Of a DNA stretch of 5,778 nucleotides, positions 1 through 5,431 are shown one piece after another. Origin of the DNA: Candidatus Zixiibacteriota bacterium (lineage in GTDB: Bacteria; Zixibacteria; MSB-5A5; GN15; JACZUZ01); assembly GCA_022572905.1 (NCBI GenBank), contig JACZUZ010000146.1, forward strand, positions 1 to 5,778. The letters run 5' to 3'. The notes below the pieces were generated by a model that made no database searches, had not been told where the DNA came from, and saw only the letters and a list, made by a program, of their open reading frames with translations. How positions within the stretch are numbered: position 1 is the stretch's first letter; the number at the start of each line of letters is the position of its first letter. The position numbers were made by a program, and so were the translations under genes.

Positions 1-584
1 GGAGCGCGAAGAGTATCACTATAAGCCATTCCCGGCGAATCCAGCAGAGCAAGAAACGAGCAAAGAATGGCGCCTATAACAAAAGCCACGGTAATGTTGG
101 ATGTTAAAAGCGACGCCAGCATGCCTACAGACAACAAAGCCGCGCCAATCAACCAATATCCCAGATAATTTCCGAACATCAAACCGAGATCGGGATCACC
201 CAACCAGAAGAGAACTACAACATGGCTGAGTGAAAGCGCTAGTGAAGCGGTATAGATCCCGAGAGTGGAGAAGTACTTCCCCAAAGTTATTTCCAGATCG
301 GTTGCGGGAAGAGTGAGCAGAAGCTCATCAGTTCCGCGGCGACGTTCCTCCGCCCATACGCTCATTGTCAGAGCCGGAATAAAGAACAGCAGAAGAAATG
401 GAAAATATTCGTTGAGCTGATCCAGGTTGGCGAGATTGTTCATGAAGAACTTCTCGCGCCAGAAAGCTGCGGCCGCGCTTAAGAAAATAAACAGCGTAAT
501 AAAAACATACCCAGTGGGGTTAAGGAAATAGGCTCGCAAGTCTCGTCGCGCAACCGCGAATATAATATTTTTGTTCAAATTCAT
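1..584 (-). CDS. ABC-2 type transporter permease, GldF-like (partial, C-terminus beyond left edge)
   Basis: This is the membrane subunit of an ABC-2 type exporter in the cytoplasmic membrane, working with the ATPase encoded just upstream. The minus strand is open from the ATG at 584 to the edge (194 codons), and an in-frame TAG lies three codons before that ATG, which fixes the start. The N-terminus ([20 protein letters not shown]) is a basic amphipathic lead-in. Hydrophobic segments follow at about residues 22-41, 61-76, 107-128 and 142-181. The loop [17 protein letters not shown] (77-93) between the second and third segments is the conserved cytoplasmic motif of GldF-like ABC-2 permeases. 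The gap from the ATPase stop is 30 nt, so the two should be co-transcribed. No good Shine-Dalgarno is visible. In related clusters a GldG-like subunit often follows, which would lie off the window. The substrate is unknown, and the GldF likeness does not imply gliding motility. Confidence 0.9.
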   Translation of the reverse strand, partial: MNLNKNIIFAVARRDLRAYFLNPTGYVFITLFIFLSAAAAFWREKFFMNNLANLDQLNEYFPFLLLFFIPALTMSVWAEERRRGTDELLLTLPATDLEITLGKYFSTLGIYTASLALSLSHVVVLFWLGDPDLGLMFGNYLGYWLIGAALLSVGMLASLLTSNITVAFVIGAILCSFLALLDSPGMAYSDTLRA

Positions 585-614
585 TTTAGTCTAATGCAAA
601 ACCCGAATGATATT

Positions 615-1373
615 TTATTGAGGAATAATTTCCTTGTCGGCGTTTGCGGAAGTGAGTCTGTAGAAACTTTCTTCAAGCGACAAATCCTGCTTAAACTCTT
701 GTGGGGTCCCGTCAAATATCAATCGTCCCTGATGCACAAACAGCACACGATCGGCTATCGCTTCCACTTCCTGTAAAATATGCGTGGAAATCATGATAGT
801 CTTGGACTTACCCAGATGAGTGATATGTTCACGAAACGTGCGAATCTGATTAGGATCAAGCCCGGCGGTTGGCTCGTCCATGATCAACACTTCCGGATCG
901 TGAAGTAGCGCCTGCGCCAGTCCGACTCTTTGCCTGAATCCTCGTGACAGTTTGCTTATTGGTTTGTCCATGACTTCTTCGAGATCGCATTGCGCAGTAA
1001 CTTCCTTAATTTTCTCTGTAAGTTTCGCGGGGTGCATTCCGCGCACCTCTCCGAAGAAATTGAGCGATTCGCTGGGTGTCATACCCTCATAGAGAGGGCC
1101 ATTCTCCGGCAGATATCCAAGATTACGGGCGGCTTCCAGGCGTTGAGTATAGATGTCCTTACCGGCAATTTTGCCCGAACCTGCGCTGGCCGCCAGAAAT
1201 CCACACAGGATTTTAATTGTTGTAGATTTACCGGCTCCATTCGGGCCTAGAAAGGCCACAATCTGGCCTTTGGGAATGGAGAATGAAATATCTTCGATAG
1301 CGACAAACGGACCGTAGTATTTACTCAGCCCGTTGGCTTCAATCATCGGTTTAGTATTTGCGAGTTCCGCCAT
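615..1373 (-). CDS. ABC transporter ATP-binding protein, GldA-like (ABC-2 exporter ATPase)
   Basis: This cytoplasmic ATPase powers the ABC-2 exporter whose permease follows 30 nt downstream. It has 252 residues, about the usual length. Walker A is GPNGAGKST at 43-51. The Q-loop position reads GYLPENGPLY (86-95), with Glu replacing the usual Gln. The signature is LSRGFRQR at 142-149 instead of LSGGQ, followed by VGLAQALLHDP. Walker B is VLIMDEPTAGLDP (162-174; D166, E167), and the H-loop is STH with H198. The Q-to-E change and the degenerate signature are normal for GldA-type and drug-export ATPases, so the enzyme looks intact. Many homologues begin near the internal Met10 (MIEANGLSKYYG, position 1346), which would give 243 residues. 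Neither start has a clear ribosome-binding site. I keep the upstream ATG because a TATAAT box sits 10 nt before it. Confidence 0.95.
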   Translation of the reverse strand: MAELANTKPMIEANGLSKYYGPFVAIEDISFSIPKGQIVAFLGPNGAGKSTTIKILCGFLAASAGSGKIAGKDIYTQRLEAARNLGYLPENGPLYEGMTPSESLNFFGEVRGMHPAKLTEKIKEVTAQCDLEEVMDKPISKLSRGFRQRVGLAQALLHDPEVLIMDEPTAGLDPNQIRTFREHITHLGKSKTIMISTHILQEVEAIADRVLFVHQGRLIFDGTPQEFKQDLSLEESFYRLTSANADKEIIPQ

Positions 1374-1383
1374 AAGACATGCT

Positions 1384-1389
1384 ATTATA
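1384..1389 (-). promoter_or_regulatory. Putative -10 box for the ABC exporter operon
   Basis: The minus strand reads TATAAT exactly, ending 10 nt before the ATPase ATG at 1373. No good -35 is present: the best hexamer, TCAACG at an 18-nt spacer, matches 3 of 6, and there is no TG extension. Transcription would start only a few nucleotides before the ATG, making the mRNA almost leaderless. If translation starts at the internal Met at 1346, the leader would be about 30 nt. Confidence 0.45.
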
Positions 1390-1767
1390 CTTGAAGGGTC
1401 AAAAATTCGTTGATATTAAGTTCTGGAAACGACCGGCATGAAATCAATTTAACTTTAGGCCAGACTCAATCGACGGTTCCATGTTGGTAAAGCGTTGGAT
1501 ATCAGCGTGTTAGCAGTATCGGGCCTTGACGCCTGGTGACTAAAGTTCCGTATCAGTGGACATCCCATACGGTATCTCACCGCACAGGCTCCGAATATAT
1601 AAGAGCCCCGGATTGTGCGCAACCATTCCAGGATTTCGGACCAACTCTTTGAATATAAGCTTCGGCGATTTTTAGCCGACTAGATTATGTATTGTTAATC
1701 TTGTTCCGGGAATGAGAGTCTGACTTATGGATTCCGTTGAATTGTAACCGGTTAGCGGAGAATTAGC

Positions 1768-1795
1768 TTGCCTGGAAATCATTATTATGTATACT
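1768..1795 (+). promoter_or_regulatory. Putative sigma70-type promoter of the dockerin-protein gene
   Basis: TTGCCT at 1768-1773 and TATACT at 1790-1795 are separated by 16 nt. Five of six positions of the -10 match the consensus. A start near 1802 would give a leader of about 150 nt that begins immediately before the inverted-repeat cluster at 1807-1870. The long leader is unusual unless it has a regulatory role. Confidence 0.4.
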
Positions 1796-1806
1796 ACAGA
1801 TTGAGC

Positions 1807-1870
1807 GCTAACATTTCTAGATCGCCTCACTCACAGAGGTGTGTTAGCAAATAGAACATGAATCTAGAAA
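1807..1870 (+). promoter_or_regulatory. Interlocking inverted repeats: candidate pseudoknotted or switching leader RNA
   Basis: Three complementary pairs share one contiguous left arm. GCTAACA (1807-1813) pairs with TGTTAGC (1842-1848). TTTCTAGAT (1814-1822) pairs with ATCTAGAAA (1862-1870). CGCCTC (1823-1828) pairs with GAGGTG (1836-1841, one G-U). The first and second helices cross, so together they form a pseudoknot or else compete as alternatives. The cluster lies directly downstream of the promoter candidate and about 70 nt before the ribosome-binding site. It could instead be a protein-binding site in DNA or chance. It matches no riboswitch family I recognise. Confidence 0.35.
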
Positions 1871-1940
1871 GAAACCAGTTCGCGCTACCTCATTACAGCC
1901 TAATTTCCGGCGCAAATCGCTCGGCTTCTTACAAACCATG

Positions 1941-1945
1941 AAGGA
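1941..1945 (+). promoter_or_regulatory. Shine-Dalgarno AAGGA deciding the start of the dockerin-protein gene
   Basis: AAGGA lies 7 nt before the ATG at 1953, an ideal spacing. The upstream in-frame ATG at 1938 has no purine-rich site before it, and the ATG at 1959 is 13 nt away. This supports 1953 as the start and shortens the protein by five residues (MKDSK) relative to the longest reading. Confidence 0.6.
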
Positions 1946-1952
1946 CTCCAAG

Positions 1953-3986
1953 ATGACCATGAAGGCTCTAAGACTACGCTCAATCATACGTTTGCCTTCG
2001 CTGATAGTCTTTCTGATCTCGTTCTCCTCGGTTAGTTTGTCTGTGAATAATTTGGCGGACGCGGTTCCTTTGAATTATCATGAATTACAAGAGAGCTTCC
2101 GAGCTTTTCGCGAAGACAATAAACTCGCTGCACCAACTCAAGGTCCGACCCCTTTCATACTTGATAGCGTTGCGGCATTTGATGTGGGAATTCGGGGTAA
2201 CGACTGCTGGGGGTGGAAGTCGTCGCTCGGCGATCAGTATGCGATCTATGGCGTGGACAGCGGCATAGTAATCGTGAGCGTTAGTACTTTTTCACCGGTA
2301 GCTTTTGCGCGGGGACCGAATTGCATCTGGCGCGATATGGCTAGCTGGGGGAATTATCTGTACTCAGTGACAGAATGTACGGGACCAAACGAAGGTTTGC
2401 AGATAATCGATTTGAGTTTCTTACCCGATAGTGTTCATGTCGTGGGCGCTTTTCCGGTTTGGGACGGAGCAGGCAGTCAGGTATCACATAACCTTTCTAT
2501 TGATAGCATTAAGGGATTCATATATCTGGAAGGAATCAACGTACTTGGCAAATCCGTTTTCATTCACGATCTGGCCGACCCGGTCAATCCAGTATATCTG
2601 GGATCTTTCGGACCGTTGGCAAGCCACGACATCTATGCTTACAACGACACTGTTTATCTTGCTGAAGGATCGAGCCATAGTTACTCGATCTGGAATTTAT
2701 CAAACAAAATGTCACCAGAGTTATTGACTCGCTTTTTTGTTCCAAATAATGGATACGCCCACAATATCTGGCCGACGGATGACAGGCGCCATGTTGTAAC
2801 GACTGAGGAAACTGCCGGCCACACATCGAAGATTTGGAATGTTGAAGACTTTAGTAATGTGGTTCTGGTGGGAGAGTATCTGGGACCGGGAGGACTGTCG
2901 CACAACGCCCACATTGTCGGCGACTACGTTTACTATTCACATTATGAGACGGGAGTAACAGTTGTCGACATAAGTATTCCGCATTGCCCGCGCGAAGTTG
3001 CCCGTTATGACACATGGCCATCAAGTGAAGGCTCTGGTTTCGGTGGCGCCTGGGGAGCTTTTCCATTTAACGACGACAGCCTTGTTTACGCGTCTAATGT
3101 AGACGGTGTCATGTATATCCTGAAACTAAGGGCCGATAGTAGTTTTGTAAATACCGAACCTGACACCGATAGCGACGGTATTGATGATATCTGCGACAAT
3201 TGCGTCGCTATAGCGAACATCGACCAGGCCGACAGCGATTTTGACGGCTTGGGCGACGCATGCGATAATTGTCCCAATGATCCGACCAACGATCCCGATT
3301 CAGATGGAATCTGCAACGACATAGATAACTGCACATCTCTTAGTAACCCCGATCAAACGGACACCGATGGTGACGGATTGGGAGACGTTTGCGACCTATG
3401 TCCGAACGACTCTCTTAACGATGCCGACAGCGATGGCGTATGTGCGGACGTCGATAATTGTCCGGATGTATCAAATTCCTTCCAGGCGGACGCTGACGGA
3501 GACGGTGTGGGTGACGTCTGCGACAACTGCCCGAATGACGTAATAAACGATCCGGATGAGGACGGGCTTTGCGCGATTGTCGATAATTGCCCATACGACG
3601 CGAATGCTGATCAAGCTGACTCCGACGGCGACGGCGTCGGCTACGCTTGCGACAAGTGCCCCGGGTTTGATGATAACCTTGATCAGGATTCTGACGGTAT
3701 TCCCGACGCCTGCGACGCCTGCCCGGAAATTCCCGATCCCTGCACATGCTGTAATTTGCCAGGAGACGCTGATGGGGGTGGTGATGTCAACATCGGTGAC
3801 GCCATCTTCATTGTGAACTACGCATTTGTTTTAGGCAGTCCGGCGCCGCCTTGCTGTGACGAGGCTGACGCGGACGGTGGAGGCGATGTTAATATCGGTG
3901 ACGCAATTTTCATCGTGAGATTCGCCTTCGTTCCCAGTTGTCCGCCGCCGAGTTGTCCTGACCCCGGCCTGCTTGTGTGTCCATAG
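1953..3986 (+). CDS. Secreted choice-of-anchor-B (LVIVD-type) protein with TSP type-3 repeats and C-terminal dockerin pair
   Basis: Residues are numbered from the longest reading (ATG 1938, 682 aa); the preferred start is Met6 (677 aa). Residues 8-36 form a signal peptide: a KALRLR basic region, then a hydrophobic core (LPSLIVFLISFS), with cleavage likely near 36-44. Residues about 73-398 resemble the choice-of-anchor-B domain built of LVIVD-type propeller repeats. It shows HDIYAYNDTVYLAEG (230-244), AHNIWPT (274-280), SHNAHIVGDYVYYSHYETG (321-339) and VTVVDIS, a His/Asn-rich pattern usual there. Residues 409-596 are nine thrombospondin type-3 calcium units, and 609-667 are two dockerin-like modules with flanking cysteines. 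The protein should be exported, rigid and calcium-dependent. No catalytic site is recognised. Family members carry different C-terminal sorting or attachment modules; here TSP3 plus dockerin fills that place, suggesting surface or complex attachment. The transcript appears monocistronic. Confidence 0.88.
   Translation: MTMKALRLRSIIRLPSLIVFLISFSSVSLSVNNLADAVPLNYHELQESFRAFREDNKLAAPTQGPTPFILDSVAAFDVGIRGNDCWGWKSSLGDQYAIYGVDSGIVIVSVSTFSPVAFARGPNCIWRDMASWGNYLYSVTECTGPNEGLQIIDLSFLPDSVHVVGAFPVWDGAGSQVSHNLSIDSIKGFIYLEGINVLGKSVFIHDLADPVNPVYLGSFGPLASHDIYAYNDTVYLAEGSSHSYSIWNLSNKMSPELLTRFFVPNNGYAHNIWPTDDRRHVVTTEETAGHTSKIWNVEDFSNVVLVGEYLGPGGLSHNAHIVGDYVYYSHYETGVTVVDISIPHCPREVARYDTWPSSEGSGFGGAWGAFPFNDDSLVYASNVDGVMYILKLRADSSFVNTEPDTDSDGIDDICDNCVAIANIDQADSDFDGLGDACDNCPNDPTNDPDSDGICNDIDNCTSLSNPDQTDTDGDGLGDVCDLCPNDSLNDADSDGVCADVDNCPDVSNSFQADADGDGVGDVCDNCPNDVINDPDEDGLCAIVDNCPYDANADQADSDGDGVGYACDKCPGFDDNLDQDSDGIPDACDACPEIPDPCTCCNLPGDADGGGDVNIGDAIFIVNYAFVLGSPAPPCCDEADADGGGDVNIGDAIFIVRFAFVPSCPPPSCPDPGLLVCP
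3162..3725 (+). repeat. Thrombospondin type-3-like Ca-binding repeat array with 43-residue (129-bp) super-period
   Basis: Nine DxDxDG-type units occur within the secreted protein. Long units of the form DxDGDGxGDxCD begin at residues 432, 475, 518 and 561, exactly 43 apart. Short units of the form D(S/E)DGxC begin at 411, 454, 497 and 540, also exactly 43 apart, with a last unit at 584. DNC/NCP motifs between them supply the paired cysteines that form disulfides in TSP3 domains. The acidic residues should coordinate calcium. The DNA copies differ at many silent positions, so the duplication is not recent. Confidence 0.85.
3762..3938 (+). repeat. Paired dockerin-like modules (two near-identical EF-hand-type repeats)
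   Basis: Residues 609-630 (GDADGGGDVNIGDAIFIVNYAF) and 644-664 are two copies, 35 residues apart, nearly identical in protein but with many silent differences in DNA. Each has an EF-hand-like loop with Asp at positions 1, 3 and 12 and Asn at 9, then a hydrophobic helix. Position 5, usually Asp, Asn or Ser, is Gly in both. Cysteine pairs lie before and between the copies (C604-C605, C639-C640), with more at 668, 673 and 681. Dockerins bind cohesins, but whether this one does is not shown by the sequence. Confidence 0.75.
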
Positions 3987-4036
3987 AATCTACGCGACCA
4001 GAACGTAAGTTATTTATCCTGATCTTTTGTAATAGC

Positions 4037-4065
4037 TTGTTGCAATTCTGCGGGGCTGATATATT
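4037..4065 (+). promoter_or_regulatory. Putative promoter of the yjbQ-like gene
   Basis: TTGTTG (4037-4042) and TATATT (4060-4065) are separated by 17 nt. A start near 4072 gives a 36-nt leader containing the AAAGGGA ribosome-binding site (4097-4103) before the GTG at 4108. No terminator hairpin is visible between the dockerin gene and this promoter, so some readthrough is possible. Confidence 0.45.
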
Positions 4066-4107
4066 CGTTTAGTGAGGAGCGCGCTTATCCTTGATGAAAG
4101 GGAATTT

Positions 4108-4527
4108 GTGAAGAGCTATAGAAAAGAACTCTGGTTCAAGACCCGAACCCGTCGCGAGATGATCAACATAACTCCCGATGTAGAGGAATGTTTGCGCGAA
4201 AGTAAAGTGAGCGAAGGTCTGGTTCTGGTTAACGCTATGCATATTACCGCTTCGGTATTCATAAATGATGACGAGCCTGGCCTTCACCACGACTACGAAA
4301 AATGGCTCGAAAGACTCGCTCCCCACGAACCGATTGACCAGTACCGACATAATGATACAGGCGAGGATAACGCCGACGCCCATCTGAAGCGACAGGTCAT
4401 GGGCCGGGAAGTGGTGGTCGCTATTACCGGCGGAAAGCTCGATTTTGGGCCCTGGGAACAGATATTCTACGGCGAATTTGACGGACGTCGAAAAAAGCGG
4501 GTTCTGGTCAAGATAATCGGAGAATGA
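4108..4527 (+). CDS. yjbQ: YjbQ/UPF0047 family protein (secondary thiamine-phosphate synthase-type)
   Basis: A small cytoplasmic protein of a nearly universal family whose E. coli member YjbQ has been credited with weak thiamine-phosphate synthase activity; the true role is unsettled. With the GTG at 4108 it has 139 residues, the family's normal length, and begins (M)KSYRKELWF as homologues do. Conserved blocks are [14 protein letters not shown] (20-33), [18 protein letters not shown] (37-54; H45), [17 protein letters not shown] (60-76), [19 protein letters not shown] (78-96; H81, H92) and [16 protein letters not shown] (111-126). The His/Asp/Glu cluster is probably the active site. AAAGGGA at 4097-4103 is well placed for this GTG. 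The frame extends upstream to a GTG at 4072, but that lacks a ribosome-binding site, coincides with the predicted transcription start and adds 12 non-homologous residues. The gene appears intact and monocistronic. Confidence 0.92.
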   Translation: MKSYRKELWFKTRTRREMINITPDVEECLRESKVSEGLVLVNAMHITASVFINDDEPGLHHDYEKWLERLAPHEPIDQYRHNDTGEDNADAHLKRQVMGREVVVAITGGKLDFGPWEQIFYGEFDGRRKKRVLVKIIGE

Positions 4528-4564
4528 GAAAAATCGGGTTGCCTCCGGCGAGCCGCCCTTATTT

Positions 4565-4607
4565 GGCGAACTATTTTGAAGCCAGCTTCCGGCGCCCTTC
4601 TTTTTTC
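4565..4607 (+). terminator. Weak candidate Rho-independent terminator after yjbQ
   Basis: GGCG (4565-4568) pairs with CGCC (4593-4596) and encloses GAAG/CTTC (4578-4581 with 4586-4589). The T-rich tail CTTCTTTTTT follows at 4597-4606. The outer stem is only 4 bp and the internal loop is large, so the hairpin is weak. The position 38 nt after the yjbQ stop and the U-tract are the main support. Confidence 0.35.
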
Positions 4608-4640
4608 CTCTCGCCTAGTGCGGATTCCATTGCCAACCGA

Positions 4641-4654
4641 TAATAATATTATTA
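4641..4654. promoter_or_regulatory. Perfect 14-bp AT palindrome (possible operator) upstream of the DUF5752-treT pair
   Basis: TAATAATATTATTA is a perfect palindrome of pure A and T, about 85 bp before the DUF5752 start. It contains -10-like hexamers on both strands (TAATAT, TATTAT), but no well-spaced -35 was found. It could be a regulator-binding site, part of the promoter, or an AT-rich chance repeat. Confidence 0.3.
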
Positions 4655-4668
4655 GATAGGTTTCTCCG

Positions 4669-4695
4669 CCTCCCCGCGAAGCGCGCTCCGGGAGG
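4669..4695 (+). promoter_or_regulatory. GC-rich hairpin in the leader of the DUF5752 gene
   Basis: CCTCCC (4669-4674) pairs with GGGAGG (4690-4695), stacked directly on CGC-GAA-GCG (4675-4683), with CGCTCC as a one-sided bulge. No U-tract follows, so it is not a terminator. If transcription starts near the AT palindrome, this would be the main structure of the 5' leader. The function is unknown. Confidence 0.35.
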
Positions 4696-4738
4696 GCATG
4701 CCTTCAAGAGAAACGAGAGACACTTATGAGAGACGCTG

Positions 4739-5431
4739 TTGAATACTAGTTCAAAAAATAAAATAGAACCGTTTGTCGTAAAGGACTGCTCGTTAATAAC
4801 GCTTTCCACCGGCCAGCGCGCTATAAACCTGCGCGAACTGTGCGAGCGCATAGCTCATTGCTCTCTGGAAAGTATTGATTATCATTTTTTCGCAACCAAA
4901 CTGCGACCAGCCTTTGATGATCCCGAATATCCCAATGACTTCGCGGCTTGGGTAAGCTATGTCCTGCATGACCGATCTCTGGCTGAGCGGCTGGGAATGA
5001 TAAACCCCTTTGAATATCAGGACTCAGAAGGCTTGCGTCAGGAAACTCTTAACGTCGTCGAGGATCATCTCTCATTAACTCAACACATACCCTGGACAAC
5101 TCCTGAGCATGAATTCATTTTCCTGCGCTCGCAAATGGCGCTCTTTGAAACGGGACGCAGGATTTCAAGGCCCGAAGACTTCGCGACACTGGCGCCTCAT
5201 CTTTCAACCGGAAGCGTTTATTATCATTTTGTTGAAGCGCGCAGGCGTATTGATGACAGTCGCGATGATTTTTCGGTCTGGCTTGACGCATTCGGAGACG
5301 GATACGCTAATTTGAAGGAAGCGCTTTCACGGGTTGATTACTATTTTTGCTCACTCTCCGAGCTCAAAGATAGAATTTCATTAGTATTTCAGAACGCTTT
5401 CGGTAAGAAGGAAGGGATTGTGTCCCGATGA
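4739..5431 (+). CDS. DUF5752-like protein, uncharacterised, paired with TreT-like glycosyltransferase
   Basis: A soluble protein of 230 residues with no signal peptide or membrane segment. I recognise it as DUF5752-like (PFVVKDCSLI at 11-20; YHFFATKLRPAFDDPEYPNDFAAW at 48-71), a family with no known function often seen beside trehalose-synthase-type glycosyltransferases. It consists of two homologous halves. TGQR (24-27), SIDYHF (45-50) and NDFAAW (66-71) in the first correspond to TGRR (138-141), SVYYHF (159-164) and DDFSVW (176-181) in the second. The TTG at 4739 is the only usable start: an in-frame TGA lies at 4727-4729 and the next in-frame Met is near residue 87. A weak GAGAG site lies 6 nt upstream. 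The stop overlaps the next gene's ATG (ATGA), so translation is coupled. It may be a regulator, chaperone or subunit of the glycosyltransferase; this is inferred from context only. Confidence 0.85.
   Translation: MNTSSKNKIEPFVVKDCSLITLSTGQRAINLRELCERIAHCSLESIDYHFFATKLRPAFDDPEYPNDFAAWVSYVLHDRSLAERLGMINPFEYQDSEGLRQETLNVVEDHLSLTQHIPWTTPEHEFIFLRSQMALFETGRRISRPEDFATLAPHLSTGSVYYHFVEARRRIDDSRDDFSVWLDAFGDGYANLKEALSRVDYYFCSLSELKDRISLVFQNAFGKKEGIVSR

Larger units (their letters stand above)
1374..1952. other. Divergent intergenic region without a recognisable gene
   Basis: These roughly 580 bases separate two divergent genes. No frame looks coding, and I see no tRNA, rRNA or insertion-sequence ends. 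The left end holds the ABC operon -10 box. The middle has small inverted repeats that are probably chance: CCGTAT/ATACGG at 1548-1553 and 1567-1572, and TCGGC/GCCGA at 1662-1666 and 1675-1679. The right third (1768-1870) holds a promoter candidate and the structured leader listed separately. A gene remnant in the middle cannot be excluded, but nothing supports one. Confidence 0.7.

Noticed and set aside
594..776. A 60-codon plus-strand frame across the ATPase/permease junction
   Set aside because: It lies antisense to the C-terminal coding part of the ATPase, with no ribosome-binding site or family resemblance.
1526..1554. TTGACG at 1526-1531 as the -35 of a plus-strand promoter
   Set aside because: No acceptable -10 lies at 16-18 nt; the candidate at 1768-1795 is better and closer to the gene.
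1507..1849. Direct repeat GTGTTAGCA at 1507-1515 and 1841-1849
   Set aside because: A single 9-mer repeat is expected about once by chance in an intergenic region of this length, and no flanking similarity exists.
1938..1940. Upstream ATG as start of the dockerin-protein gene
   Set aside because: It has no ribosome-binding site, whereas the ATG at 1953 has AAGGA at ideal spacing.
1374..1952. tRNA, CRISPR array or insertion-sequence ends in the long intergenic region
   Set aside because: No T-loop consensus, regularly spaced repeats or terminal inverted repeats with target duplications were found by eye.
3415..3747. A 110-codon minus-strand frame rich in Arg opposite the TSP3 region
   Set aside because: It is the antisense of a repetitive GAC/GAT-rich coding array; its Arg/Ser/His-rich composition is an artefact and the plus-strand gene is unambiguous.
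4069..4383. A 104-codon minus-strand frame opposite yjbQ
   Set aside because: It overlaps a strongly conserved plus-strand gene and resembles no family I know.
4535..4560. GC-rich stretch right after the yjbQ stop as a terminator
   Set aside because: The possible stem (GGGT with GCCC, then a mismatch) is short and is followed only by TTATTT; the downstream hairpin with a T6 tract is the better candidate.
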